Assembly: GCF_902729405.1 (NCBI RefSeq)
Contig: NZ_LR746496.1
Location: 62,001 to 126,000, forward strand
Direction of reading: 5' to 3'
Length of the DNA stretch: 64,000 bases
Origin: Acididesulfobacillus acetoxydans
GTDB taxonomy: Bacteria; Bacillota; Desulfitobacteriia; Desulfitobacteriales; Desulfitobacteriaceae
Shown: piece after piece, positions 28,344 to 36,152 of the stretch
Numbering within the stretch: the stretch's first letter is position 1
Layout: each line of letters opens with the position of its first letter
The notes under the pieces: model-generated
Databases searched by the model: none
Told to the model about the DNA's origin: nothing
The model's input: only the letters and a program-made list of their open reading frames with translations
Program-made: the position numbers and the translations under genes

Positions 28344-28470
28344 GTCATCGGGTAGTCCCCTCGCCCTCGCACAGCCCTCTCGTCATCGGACCGCTCTCCC
28401 ATCATCGGATAGTCCCCCTCGTCATCGGATAGTCCCCTCGCCCTCGCACAGCCCTCTCGTCATCGGACAG
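28344..28470. repeat. 77-bp direct repeat between modB and modC
   Basis: A roughly 47-base block beginning GTCATCGG(G/A)TAGTCCCC occurs at 28344 and again at 28421 with almost no difference. Between them the smaller unit TCATCGGA repeats twice more. One copy of the unit supplies the modB stop codon. It fills the modB-modC junction. Confidence 0.85.
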
Positions 28471-29149
28471 CCCCTCCGTTTCCTCCCCTTTTGCCCTTTT
28501 TGCGCCAGAGGTTGAGAGCGTAAATGACCAGGAAACTGAACACCGTCATGATCAGAACCAGGATGTTTGCCTGCTTGCCCTCGCCGGCATAAACATCAAA
28601 GAAAATGGCCAGGGGCATAGTTTGGGTCTTGCCCGGTATATTTCCGGCTATCATCAGAGTGGCCCCAAACTCCCCGAGGGAGCGGGCGAAGGCGAGGACC
28701 AGCCCCGCGATAAAACCGTTCCAGGCTAAGGGCAGCGTCACCGTGAAAAAGATTCTTAGCTCCCCCGCCCCCAACGTGCGGGCCGCTTTTTCCAAATTGG
28801 GGTCCACACTTTCCAGCGCCGCTTTAAGAGATTGGTACATGAGGGGGAAAGAAACGACCGCCGAAGCGATGACCGCGCCGGAAAGGGTAAAGACGACCTG
28901 ATAGTGAAAGAAGTGCTCGAGAAACATACCCGGCCAACCGTTCTTGCCGAAAAGATAGAGCAACATAAAGCCAACGACGGAAGGCGGGAGCACTAGGGGC
29001 AAGGTCAACGCCGACTCCGCCAATCCCTTGCCCCAAAACTCGTATTTAGCCATCAGGGCCGCAATGGGCAGACAGCCGATCACGACCAAAACCACCGCGG
29101 CCACGGCGACTTTTAAGGAGAGAATAACCGGAACATAATCAAATTGCAT
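28460..29149 (-). CDS. modB: Molybdate ABC transporter permease
   Basis: 229-residue inner-membrane permease with five to six helices. The cytoplasmic EAA coupling loop reads AARTLGAGELRIFFTVTLPL, and GEFGATLMIAGNIPGKTQTM is typical of ModB. It begins 22 bases after the modA stop. Its last codons merge with the repeat array. A tungstate or sulfate permease is possible, but the ModA-type partner supports molybdate/tungstate. Confidence 0.94.
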   Translation of the reverse strand: MQFDYVPVILSLKVAVAAVVLVVIGCLPIAALMAKYEFWGKGLAESALTLPLVLPPSVVGFMLLYLFGKNGWPGMFLEHFFHYQVVFTLSGAVIASAVVSFPLMYQSLKAALESVDPNLEKAARTLGAGELRIFFTVTLPLAWNGFIAGLVLAFARSLGEFGATLMIAGNIPGKTQTMPLAIFFDVYAGEGKQANILVLIMTVFSFLVIYALNLWRKKGKRGGNGGAVR

Positions 29150-29171
29150 CCTGTGCTCACTTCATCCGCTA

Positions 29172-29996
29172 TTATTTCATCGTCTTGAAACCGTACTTGG
29201 CAAAAATCTGCTGTCCCTGCGGGCTCTCCAGGAATTTTAAGAAGTCTTCGGCATCGCGTTTGTCTTTGGAACCTGCGACGACAGCCGCCGGATAGACGAT
29301 CGGCCGGTGTGCACTGTCGGGAACAACCGCCGCAACCTTGACTTGGGAAGAACTCTGGGCGTCGGATTGGTACACAAACCCCGCATCCACACTTCCCATC
29401 TCAACATAGGTGAGCACCTGGGTGACATCTTTCGCCAGCACCAGCTTTTGCTCCTGCTGCAGCGTGTTCCAAAGCTTCAAGCTCTTCAGGGACTCTTCGG
29501 CATACTTTCCCGCCGGCACGGACTGAGGCGTGCCGATGCCAATCTTCCTCACCCCGGGCTTCGTCAAATCCTGGACCGAAGTCACATTTTTATTATCCTT
29601 ACCGGTGATTAAAACTAAGACATTACTTAACAAATTAACTTTTGTCTGCTTGACCACCAAGTTTTTCTTGACCAGCGCATCCATCTGCGCTTTGCCGGCC
29701 GAAATGAACAGGTCGGCGGGGGCCCCTTGTTCGATTTGCTGCTCCAGCGGACCCGAAGCGCCAAAATTAAAGGTCAGCCGAACATCGGGGTGGGTTTTTA
29801 CGTAAACCTTCTGAATCTCAGTTAAGGAATTCTGTAAACTGGCGGCAGCAGAGATGATTAAGGCCCTTGAACCGGGCTGCGATCCGCCCTTGCCCGAATT
29901 TGTCCCCCCTCCGGCACTGCAGCCCGCCAGCAATAGCACCACCGACAAAAGCACCGCGAGTGAGTTGAGGAGCGCCCATCCCAATCTTTTCCGCAT
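29172..29996 (-). CDS. modA: Molybdate-binding lipoprotein
   Basis: About 274 residues with a lipoprotein signal (basic MRKR, hydrophobic stretch, lipobox LLAGC). The binding-protein fold has AAASLQNSLTEI, FNFGASGPLEQQIEQGAPAD and DAGFVYQSDA, typical of ModA/WtpA-type oxyanion receptors. The mature protein is tethered outside the membrane and feeds ModBC. Starts at 29996 (AAGGGG, seven bases) or 30014 (GGGGG, seven bases) are equally good. A leader of about 470 bases with a terminator precedes it. Confidence 0.93.
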   Translation of the reverse strand: MRKRLGWALLNSLAVLLSVVLLLAGCSAGGGTNSGKGGSQPGSRALIISAAASLQNSLTEIQKVYVKTHPDVRLTFNFGASGPLEQQIEQGAPADLFISAGKAQMDALVKKNLVVKQTKVNLLSNVLVLITGKDNKNVTSVQDLTKPGVRKIGIGTPQSVPAGKYAEESLKSLKLWNTLQQEQKLVLAKDVTQVLTYVEMGSVDAGFVYQSDAQSSSQVKVAAVVPDSAHRPIVYPAAVVAGSKDKRDAEDFLKFLESPQGQQIFAKYGFKTMK

Positions 29997-30154
29997 TCTA
30001 TTACCCCTTTGCATTCTCTTACCCCCGTTTTCAATAAAGTAACATCCGGAACAAAATTCCTCGCGCATACTCGCTCATAGCACCGTTTCAGTTCCCGCCC
30101 CCCAGGGCCCGAAAATTTCAGGAAGACGGGCTGGACTGACTATAAGCGGCTCAA

Positions 30155-30191
30155 CCAAAACTAAAACAGCTCCACCCAAAACCGGTGGAGC
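30155..30191 (-). terminator. Terminator hairpin in the modA leader
   Basis: Stem GCTCCACC/GGTGGAGC with a 7-base loop, followed on the minus strand by TGTTTTAGTTTT. No minus-strand gene ends nearby, so it lies within the modA leader and may be an attenuator. A GGTGGG at 30219-30224 could pair with the 5' arm as an antiterminator. Confidence 0.7.
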
Positions 30192-30485
30192 CCGCACGCA
30201 ATTAAACGCCTGACAGCCTGCCCACCTCCTTTTCCAAAAGTGAAGGCATACCCGTTTCCGGATATACCCCGAGGGCTCGAAGCCCTGGCCAGAAGCCGTC
30301 GATTACTCATTAGGCTTATCTGGCTCGGAGAGCGGATAACATTTCTTTTGATGCCAAATGATCGGCTAATGGTTCACATCGGAGGTAAACCGTCTCTCTC
30401 GTTAACTCAAAGCCGCCCAACGGCCCTTGGCTGAACGAGTGCCTTTCTCCCGCAAACGTGAACTCACATAAACTAACTGCAAGCC

Positions 30486-30507
30486 CATTATACGATATGT
30501 TATAATG
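30486..30507. promoter_or_regulatory. Palindromic operator in the mod divergent promoter region
   Basis: A 22-bp near-palindrome with arms CATTATA and TATAATG; 18 of 22 positions are symmetric. It overlaps the -10 boxes of both divergent promoters and resembles ModE-type sites (TATA half-sites about 8 bases apart). Confidence 0.7.
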
Positions 30508-30515
30508 GTTGACAA
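30487..30515 (-). promoter_or_regulatory. Promoter of modABC
   Basis: -35 TTGTCA (30510-30515), 17 bases, -10 TATAAT (30487-30492), reading toward modA. Transcription would start near 30480. Confidence 0.7.
30501..30506 (+). promoter_or_regulatory. Extended -10 promoter of the regulator gene
   Basis: TGTTATAAT is an extended -10 box 27 bases before the regulator ATG. The -35 region is weak. Confidence 0.55.
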
Positions 30516-30533
30516 TAGAAAGCGGGTGAAACA

Positions 30534-31481
30534 ATGGCCGAAGATGTTTCCTACACACCGGAAGAGGTGGCCAAGATCCTTAAAATCTCCAAGTTCACGG
30601 TCTACGAGCTCATAAAACGCGGTCAGTTAGTCGCCTACCACATAGGGCGTAAGGTCCGGGTGGAAGCCGCCGACCTGGAAGCCTACAAAAAGAAAGCCAA
30701 GGGTGTGGTTGTTCACGCTCCCTTTTCGTCTTCTTCTCCGGGCGGAGAAAATCGCAACCGCCCTTTTCCCGAAAGTGCGGGCCTGGTCATCTGCGGCCAA
30801 GACGTTATTCTGGATATTCTGACCCGTCACCTGGAAAAGAGACTTCCCCACCTCTCATTCCTGCGCCAATACATCGGCAGTATCGACGGGTTGACGGCTC
30901 TCTACCGGGGACAAGCGAACGCGGTGACAGCCCATCTTTGGGACAGTGACACCGATGAATACAATATCCCCTATGTGCGCCATATGCTGCCGGGGCACCG
31001 GGCATTGGTCATCAATCTGGTCTACCGGACGGAGGGTTTTTACGTTGCCGGGGGCAACCCGCAAAACATTCTTACCTGGCAGGACTTGACCCGCCCCGGT
31101 GTGCGTTTTGTCAACCGGGAGCGGGGTTCGGGAGCGAGAGTACTCCTGGACGGAAAGCTGAAGGTTCTGGCAATTGACCGTCGGCAAATCCGCGGCTACG
31201 GGGACGAGGAGATGAGCCACCTCGCGGTGGCAAGCCGGGTGGCCCGGGGCGAGGCTGATGCCGGCTTGGGCATTGAAAAAGCAGCCCTGCAGGTCAGCGG
31301 GCTTGACTTTGTACCCTTGCAGAAAGAGCGCTACGATCTTATCATCTTGCAGGAGGATCTTGACAAACCGCCTTTCCAGGCCCTCCTGTCGATCTTGAAC
31401 TCCCCCGCTTTCCAAAATGAAGTACGGGGTATTGGCGGCTATGACGTGAGCCGCATGGGTGAGATCATAAAAGAGGTCTAG
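30534..31481 (+). CDS. Helix-turn-helix regulator with molybdate-type substrate-binding domain
   Basis: 315 residues. The first 60 form an excisionase/MerR-like helix-turn-helix (YTPEEVAKILKISKFTVYEL, RKVRVEAADLEAYKKK). After a short linker, residues about 80-310 resemble the PBP-like domain (PF12727) related to ModA-type oxyanion receptors, with TRPGVRFVNRERGSGARVLLD and ARGEADAGLGIEKAAL. It is transcribed divergently from modABC across a shared palindrome. It probably senses molybdate, tungstate or a molybdopterin-related ligand and controls mod. The ligand is inferred from context. It is not a classical ModE, which has a winged helix and Mop domains. Confidence 0.85.
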   Translation: MAEDVSYTPEEVAKILKISKFTVYELIKRGQLVAYHIGRKVRVEAADLEAYKKKAKGVVVHAPFSSSSPGGENRNRPFPESAGLVICGQDVILDILTRHLEKRLPHLSFLRQYIGSIDGLTALYRGQANAVTAHLWDSDTDEYNIPYVRHMLPGHRALVINLVYRTEGFYVAGGNPQNILTWQDLTRPGVRFVNRERGSGARVLLDGKLKVLAIDRRQIRGYGDEEMSHLAVASRVARGEADAGLGIEKAALQVSGLDFVPLQKERYDLIILQEDLDKPPFQALLSILNSPAFQNEVRGIGGYDVSRMGEIIKEV

Positions 31482-31490
31482 CTGAACGGA

Positions 31491-31517
31491 GGTCAGAAGT
31501 CAGAGATCAGAGATTTT
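31491..31517. repeat. Heptamer tandem repeat
   Basis: GGTCAGA AGTCAGA GATCAGA GATTTTC, the reverse-complement form of the CYGACTT heptamers at 20761. It lies between two convergent genes and overlaps the end of the penicillin-binding protein gene. Confidence 0.7.
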
Positions 31518-32910
31518 CGGCCAAAGCCACTTTGATCATCGCTTTGGCAATGGGAGCGGACGCCACCCCGCCGGCCCCGCCATGCTCCACCAGGACCGCG
31601 ACGGCGATCTGGGGATTGTCGGCCGGCGCAAAAGCCACGAACCAGGCGTTTGTTGTGACATTGCCGCCGGGCTGTGCCGACCCGGTTTTGGCGGCTACCT
31701 GGACATTGGGCAAGGCAACCGCGGCAGCGGTGCCTTGATTGACGGTCGTCACCATGGCTGTGGTGATTTTGCCGGCATCCGCCGGAGACAACGGGGTAAG
31801 CCAGGGTTTCGGTTGAGCTTTATACAGGACATTTTGCCTGGAATCTAACACCCGGTCCACCAGGTAGGGCCTCATCATGACGCCGTGGTCCGCCACCGCC
31901 GCCGTAATCAGGGCCATATGCAGCGGTGTGACCAGAACCTGGCCTTGACCAAAGGCGCTGGCCGCCAACTGATTAATACTTAAATGCGTGGGCACCGCCG
32001 CCTTGTTCGTGATTTGGCTATCCGGGACCGGCAAGGGAAAAGGGATTGTCTGACCAAAACCGTAGGCCTTGGCAGCCGCCAGGAAATTATCTTGCCCCGC
32101 TTTAACAGTTTGGGTGGCAAAATAGACATTGCTGGAATAGGCAAGCGCCAAATTATAGTTGATCCAGCCGTTGCCGGATGTATTTTCATCGGGAATGACT
32201 TGACCGTTAATCACAGTGGTGCCTTTGTCGTCAAAAAGTTTCGAGGTATCGATTCCCCCGCTGAACAAGGCTTTTGAGGTGACAAGCTTCATAACGGAAC
32301 CGGGTGTGAACAGGGACAGGGCATTGTTCAGCAGATCCGTGCTTCCGGGGCGGGAGATCTCTTTCCAGTTCTTATCCAAAGAATTAGGGTCAAACGACGG
32401 CTGGCTCGCCAAAGCCAGGATTTGCCCGGTGCGGGGATCGACGGCGACCGCCGCTCCTTTCTTCCCCTGCAGACCGTCATAGGCGGCCTGTTGAATCTTT
32501 GCGTCCAGAGTGAGCACTACATCATCCCCTTGACGGGGAACTTGAAAAAACTGTTTGAGTTCCTGGGACAAAGTGGGATTTTTCATCCCCAGAAGCCAGC
32601 CGGACAGAGCGTCTTCCAACCCCGCCTGACCATGCTGCAGGGTAGCGTATCCGAGCAGGGGCTCATAGACCCCCCCGTTAGGGTAGACGCGAACACTCTT
32701 ACCGCTTTCAACTTTGGACTCGGCCAAGACCACGCCGTTGCGGTCAAAAATTCCTCCTCTTTTGATACGGCGTTCCATAAGTGCCAAGCGTGGATTAGCC
32801 GGGTTTTTGAGCATGACATTGTTTTGCACAACTTGCCAATAAACGAGCCCAAGGCTCAGAACGAAAAAGCAGAGTACCATGCCCAAGGCAATACGGCGCA
32901 GTCCTTTCAA
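31507..32910 (-). CDS. Class B penicillin-binding protein (PbpA-like)
   Basis: 467-residue transpeptidase with one N-terminal membrane helix (about 5-25). A short dimerisation domain has RGGIFDRNGVVLAES, and the catalytic domain has TPGSVMKLV (SxxK), SSN (SxN) and AAKTGSAQ (KTG). It crosslinks peptidoglycan outside the membrane. It is smaller than cell-division PBP3 and resembles PbpA-like proteins often paired with FtsW/RodA, but no such partner is beside it. The TTG at 32910 lacks a ribosome site; the shared leader element at 32921 lies just upstream. An in-frame stop shortly upstream limits other starts. Confidence 0.9.
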   Translation of the reverse strand: MKGLRRIALGMVLCFFVLSLGLVYWQVVQNNVMLKNPANPRLALMERRIKRGGIFDRNGVVLAESKVESGKSVRVYPNGGVYEPLLGYATLQHGQAGLEDALSGWLLGMKNPTLSQELKQFFQVPRQGDDVVLTLDAKIQQAAYDGLQGKKGAAVAVDPRTGQILALASQPSFDPNSLDKNWKEISRPGSTDLLNNALSLFTPGSVMKLVTSKALFSGGIDTSKLFDDKGTTVINGQVIPDENTSGNGWINYNLALAYSSNVYFATQTVKAGQDNFLAAAKAYGFGQTIPFPLPVPDSQITNKAAVPTHLSINQLAASAFGQGQVLVTPLHMALITAAVADHGVMMRPYLVDRVLDSRQNVLYKAQPKPWLTPLSPADAGKITTAMVTTVNQGTAAAVALPNVQVAAKTGSAQPGGNVTTNAWFVAFAPADNPQIAVAVLVEHGGAGGVASAPIAKAMIKVALAENL

Positions 32911-32920
32911 GATTTTCGCA

Positions 32921-32978
32921 GCCCGGATACTTCCTGACTTCAGTCAGGAGAGGAAAGGCCACTTTCCCCCTTTCTTCT
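32921..32978 (-). repeat. Dispersed leader element, copy 2
   Basis: Second copy of the 25211 element. Hairpin GGAAAG/CTTTCC is followed by TCCTGAC-TGAA-GTCAGGA and TATCCGGGC, and ends 11 bases before the start codon. Stem bases differ from copy 1, but pairing is mostly kept. Confidence 0.75.
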
Positions 32979-33216
32979 TTTCAACCAAGGTCACACACTG
33001 CAGATAGGGTCGAAAGGGTCGTAGAACAGCATGTACTCGTTCTTTATTTTATCACAGTCGTTCTCCATTCCCAAACCAAGAGAGTGAACGATATAAACAA
33101 CGCTTGGGGCAGGAGCACCATGGACTCCAAGGCAAACGGCGGGTGAACCTTTGTGTGAACTGGATGGAACAATCCTCGATGCTTCGAGTCCGGGCCCCGG
33201 GCATCCGCAGCATAGC
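32979..33216. other. Gap upstream of the penicillin-binding protein gene
   Basis: Together with copy 2 this makes about 300 bases without a gene. It shows no clear promoter pair, terminator or small gene with a ribosome site. Confidence 0.45.
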
Positions 33217-33894
33217 CTACGGCTCATCTTCCGCTTCCTCTGCCGGGTTCTGCCCCAACGACAATTTGTGTAAAACCAGTTTGATAGCGATGGCATCATC
33301 CAGATAGCCGATCGGGAAGACATAATCCGGAATGATATCTGTGGCCAAAATAAAGTACAGCAAAGCACTGCCCAGCACAGCCCTTTTCGGCGATGTGCCG
33401 TCAGTCTGAAGATAAAGCGTATACAGTTGGTTTAAATCGTCGATGAAGGGGCCCAGGCCGCCGACTTGTTTTATTTTCTCCTGAAAATCCTCCAGAATAA
33501 TCCGCTGCCCTTCTTCTGTTCGCGCATAGTGCTCATAATCGGCCAACCTTTGCTCAACCCGTTCCCGCGTATACTCCTCGTCGAACAGTTTGGATGCCAA
33601 AAGGACTTCCTGAATGGCCTCTAACGAGGTGCGAAAGTCCGAATAGGGATCTTTTTTTTGTGCTTTGATGCCGTAACCGGCGGCCTCAAAAAGTTGCTCC
33701 ACCGGCACGTTCAGCGCTTGGGCAAATTGCTGCAGGTGTTTGGGCCTTGCTTGCTGCTTGCCGTTAACGATCCGGGAAATCGTGGCCGTTTCGATGCCGG
33801 AGAGTTGACTGAGCTTTCGCATCGACCAAGACTTCTCTTTTAATAGTGCCTTTAACAAGCTCCCAAGATCCGACGAGGTTTCCTGTTCGCGCAT
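33217..33894 (-). CDS. XRE-family regulator with DUF1232 domain
   Basis: 225 residues. An N-terminal Cro/CI-type helix-turn-helix (SMRKLSQLSGIETATISRIVNG, about residues 20-60) is followed by a linker. A C-terminal DUF1232 (YkvA-like) segment has SALLYFILATDIIPDYVFPIGYLDDAIAI and probably forms a short membrane-associated hairpin. The role of DUF1232 is unknown. GGAGGGAG precedes the ATG; the codon before it is TTG and could serve instead. It stands alone, divergent from the Nramp gene. Confidence 0.82.
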   Translation of the reverse strand: MREQETSSDLGSLLKALLKEKSWSMRKLSQLSGIETATISRIVNGKQQARPKHLQQFAQALNVPVEQLFEAAGYGIKAQKKDPYSDFRTSLEAIQEVLLASKLFDEEYTRERVEQRLADYEHYARTEEGQRIILEDFQEKIKQVGGLGPFIDDLNQLYTLYLQTDGTSPKRAVLGSALLYFILATDIIPDYVFPIGYLDDAIAIKLVLHKLSLGQNPAEEAEDEP

Positions 33895-34027
33895 CAAATG
33901 GCAGCTCCCTCCATTTAAGCATAAAAGTGTATTGATCTTTTAACAACAGTCTATGCACGGGACTGGCACTTTCTGCAACATCTGTCAATAAAATGTGAAG
34001 CAAATACTTTTAAGGGGTGCTGACGCC

Positions 34028-35341
34028 ATGAACACATCACTCACTTCGACCGGTGAAAGCCAATCAAAGTTTCATGAATTAATCAGTCGCCCCAGAATAG
34101 GCTGGCGGCGCTATGTCATCCTCTTCTGGGCCCTGATGGGCCCCGGCTTTCTCGCCGCCATGGCTGACAATGATGCCGGAGGAGTCATTTCGTACTTAGT
34201 CACGGGGGCCAGATTCGGCATCAGCGTCTTTGTGCCCCTGGTGCTCTGTCTGGCACTTTTGACCTATACTGTCCAGGAAATGAGCCTGCGGCTGGGAGTC
34301 GTCACGCGGGAGGGATTTTCCAGGCTCGTTTGGCGGCGCTACGGGCGAGCCTGGGGGTTTTACCTGATTGCGACTTTGGCCTTGGAAAATCTCCTGACCC
34401 TGATGACAGAATTCATTGGCATGACGGCGGGACTGGTCCTTTTGGGCGTTCCTCTCCTCCCCGGTTCCCTCATCTGTCTTCTTCTGATTGTCTCTTTTGC
34501 CGTCTTCACCGGCTACTGGGCCAAAGAGCGCTTGGCACTGCTCATCGGGGCGCTCAACCTTGTTTTTGTCGCCGTGGCTGCCATGACCCACCCCAACGTG
34601 TCTGAAATCGCGCACGTCTTTGTTTCCTGGAATGTCCCGGAAGCCCTGCAGGCCGGCTTTGTTTTCTATCTTATCGCAACCGTCGGCAACGCTCTTGCCC
34701 CTTGGATGATTTTCTTCCAGGGGAGCGGCGTCATCGATAAGGGGATTCGTGCTCACGAACTTCGTTTCGGCCGCCTCGACACCGCGTTTGGCTCCCTCAT
34801 CCAGGTCGTCGTCGCCGCCGGCATTATCATTTTGGGAGCCTCCCTCTTCGGCAAAGTTCCCAACCTCGCCGGCGCGGGTCCGTCCGATATCATTGCCGCG
34901 CTGGCCCGGGCGGTCGGCCGTTGGCCCGCCGTTCTCTTCGGGCTCGGTTTGTTTAACGCCGGTTTCCTCGCTTCCATCACCGTGTCTCTCTCTTCTTCCT
35001 GGAGCATTGCGGAGTTGTTCGGCTGGTCCAAAAGTCTGAATGACAAAATCGGGGAAGCACCCCGATTCTACTTGGTCTATATCGGCAGCCTCGTCTTGGC
35101 CTCCCTCGCCCTCCTGATTCCGAACCTGCCCCTGAACTTAATCGCACTGGGCACCCAGGTCATCGGCGGCATTCTCATGGTTCCTCTGCTCGTTTTCATG
35201 GTCTTAATGACCGGTGACCAGGGATTGATGGGCAGCTACCGGACCAAGCTGCCCGGCCGGCTCTGGAGTTGGGCGGTTATTATTCTGCTCGGCGGCTTGA
35301 CCCTCGCCGCCCTCGGCCAAGTACTCCTAAACCTGATTTAG
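34028..35341 (+). CDS. Nramp-family divalent metal transporter, atypical
   Basis: 437 residues with about 11 membrane helices and the LeuT-like Nramp layout (first helix GPGFLAAMADNDAGG, sixth ATVGNALAPWMIFFQGSG). Canonical Mn/Fe Nramps have DPGN in helix 1 and MPH in helix 6. Here these are DNDAGG and ALAPW, as in the Nramp-related branch that includes magnesium-type transporters. Substrate may thus be Mg2+ or another ion rather than Mn2+. AAGGGG lies upstream of the chosen ATG. Confidence 0.82.
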   Translation: MNTSLTSTGESQSKFHELISRPRIGWRRYVILFWALMGPGFLAAMADNDAGGVISYLVTGARFGISVFVPLVLCLALLTYTVQEMSLRLGVVTREGFSRLVWRRYGRAWGFYLIATLALENLLTLMTEFIGMTAGLVLLGVPLLPGSLICLLLIVSFAVFTGYWAKERLALLIGALNLVFVAVAAMTHPNVSEIAHVFVSWNVPEALQAGFVFYLIATVGNALAPWMIFFQGSGVIDKGIRAHELRFGRLDTAFGSLIQVVVAAGIIILGASLFGKVPNLAGAGPSDIIAALARAVGRWPAVLFGLGLFNAGFLASITVSLSSSWSIAELFGWSKSLNDKIGEAPRFYLVYIGSLVLASLALLIPNLPLNLIALGTQVIGGILMVPLLVFMVLMTGDQGLMGSYRTKLPGRLWSWAVIILLGGLTLAALGQVLLNLI

Positions 35342-35380
35342 AACACCTTAGGCACAACACCTGACTGGCAGTGACATTTT

Positions 35381-35614
35381 TTAATCATAGACCCGGTACA
35401 TGTACCACCCCTTTTCTTTTGCGTCAAAGTAAAGTTCGAACACAGAAGTGCCGCTGCTCACCCTATAGAAGGTCTTTTCCCCTTCTTCATGCCACCACTC
35501 GCCGGTATCAACCCATTCGTCCTCAACGGATGTCACGGCATACCATCCGCCCTTCCATTGGAAGCGCACAAGCCGGTTCCCGGCCGTAACAACCCGGATC
35601 TCGGCAAAGAGCAT
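35381..35614 (-). CDS. Small DUF6504-like protein
   Basis: 77 residues rich in Trp and Tyr: WKGGWYAV, VDTGEWWHEEGEKTFYRV and FELYFDAKEKGWYMYRVYD. This pattern resembles DUF6504 proteins, small beta-rich proteins of unknown function that in some bacteria accompany Y-family polymerase genes; none is here. GGGAGGG lies six bases before the ATG. A perfect palindrome lies 20 bases upstream of the start. Confidence 0.7.
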   Translation of the reverse strand: MLFAEIRVVTAGNRLVRFQWKGGWYAVTSVEDEWVDTGEWWHEEGEKTFYRVSSGTSVFELYFDAKEKGWYMYRVYD

Positions 35615-35633
35615 TCTTATCCCTCCCGTACAC

Positions 35634-35675
35634 ATGATACCCTTATGGGAACCCGTGTTCCCATAAGGGTATCAT
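35634..35675. repeat. Perfect inverted repeat with 19-bp arms
   Basis: Arms ATGATACCCTTATGGGAAC and its exact complement around spacer CCGT. No T-run on either side. It lies just upstream of the small DUF6504-like gene, in a 329-base gap (35615-35943) with no other feature. Confidence 0.9.
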
Positions 35676-35943
35676 AATCCTCAGACCGGGGAGAAGCAAG
35701 CGGCATCACCGAATGCTTCGCTACATTCGCTATCTGCCGGGAGCCGCGCCCAGTGGCCGACCCGATTTGCACGTATTGAGTATGTATAATGATTTTCTCA
35801 GGGGTACTTCCGCCAACACAAGCCGCATCGCAGTAATGAGTTATCTGCCAGGGCTTAAAATTCCTCTCAGACAATCCATTTCTTGATCAAGCTTCCGCCA
35901 ATGCCGAGTGAGCCAATGCAGTCCGCGCAGTTTCCCCCTAACG

Positions 35944-36096
35944 CTATTTGACCCGCCGCAGATTGGCTCGCCGGCCCTTGCGCAAGCGATAAAGCTTTAC
36001 CTGCCTATTTTTCTGAGATTTCCGAGAACGTCGTCCCGACCAGAGACCCAACCCCAGAATCAGACAAAGAGCAATGACAGCGGCTAAATAATGCAT
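35944..36096 (-). CDS. 50-residue single-pass membrane protein
   Basis: A small gene. The ATG at 36096 has GGGAGGGG six bases upstream. The product has one hydrophobic helix (about residues 3-19, MHYLAAVIALCLILGLG) followed by a strongly basic tail with many Arg and Lys, ending RANLRRVK. Function is unknown; no family was recognised. Overall form suggests a tail facing the cytoplasm near nucleic acid or acidic lipids, which is speculation. It lies between two other small unknown genes on the same strand. Confidence 0.65.
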   Translation of the reverse strand: MHYLAAVIALCLILGLGLWSGRRSRKSQKNRQVKLYRLRKGRRANLRRVK

Positions 36097-36152
36097 GTTC
36101 TACCCCTCCCACCGTCTTTTGTTTTTGCCCCAATTGGAGAAAAAACCGGCTT

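Noticed and set aside
30316-30558. An 80-codon minus-strand frame in the modA leader.
   Set aside because: It crosses the divergent promoters and the palindrome and has no ribosome site.
33948-33985. CTGGCACTTTCTGCAAC upstream of the Nramp gene as a sigma-54 promoter.
   Set aside because: The GG to GC distance is 8 instead of 10 bases.
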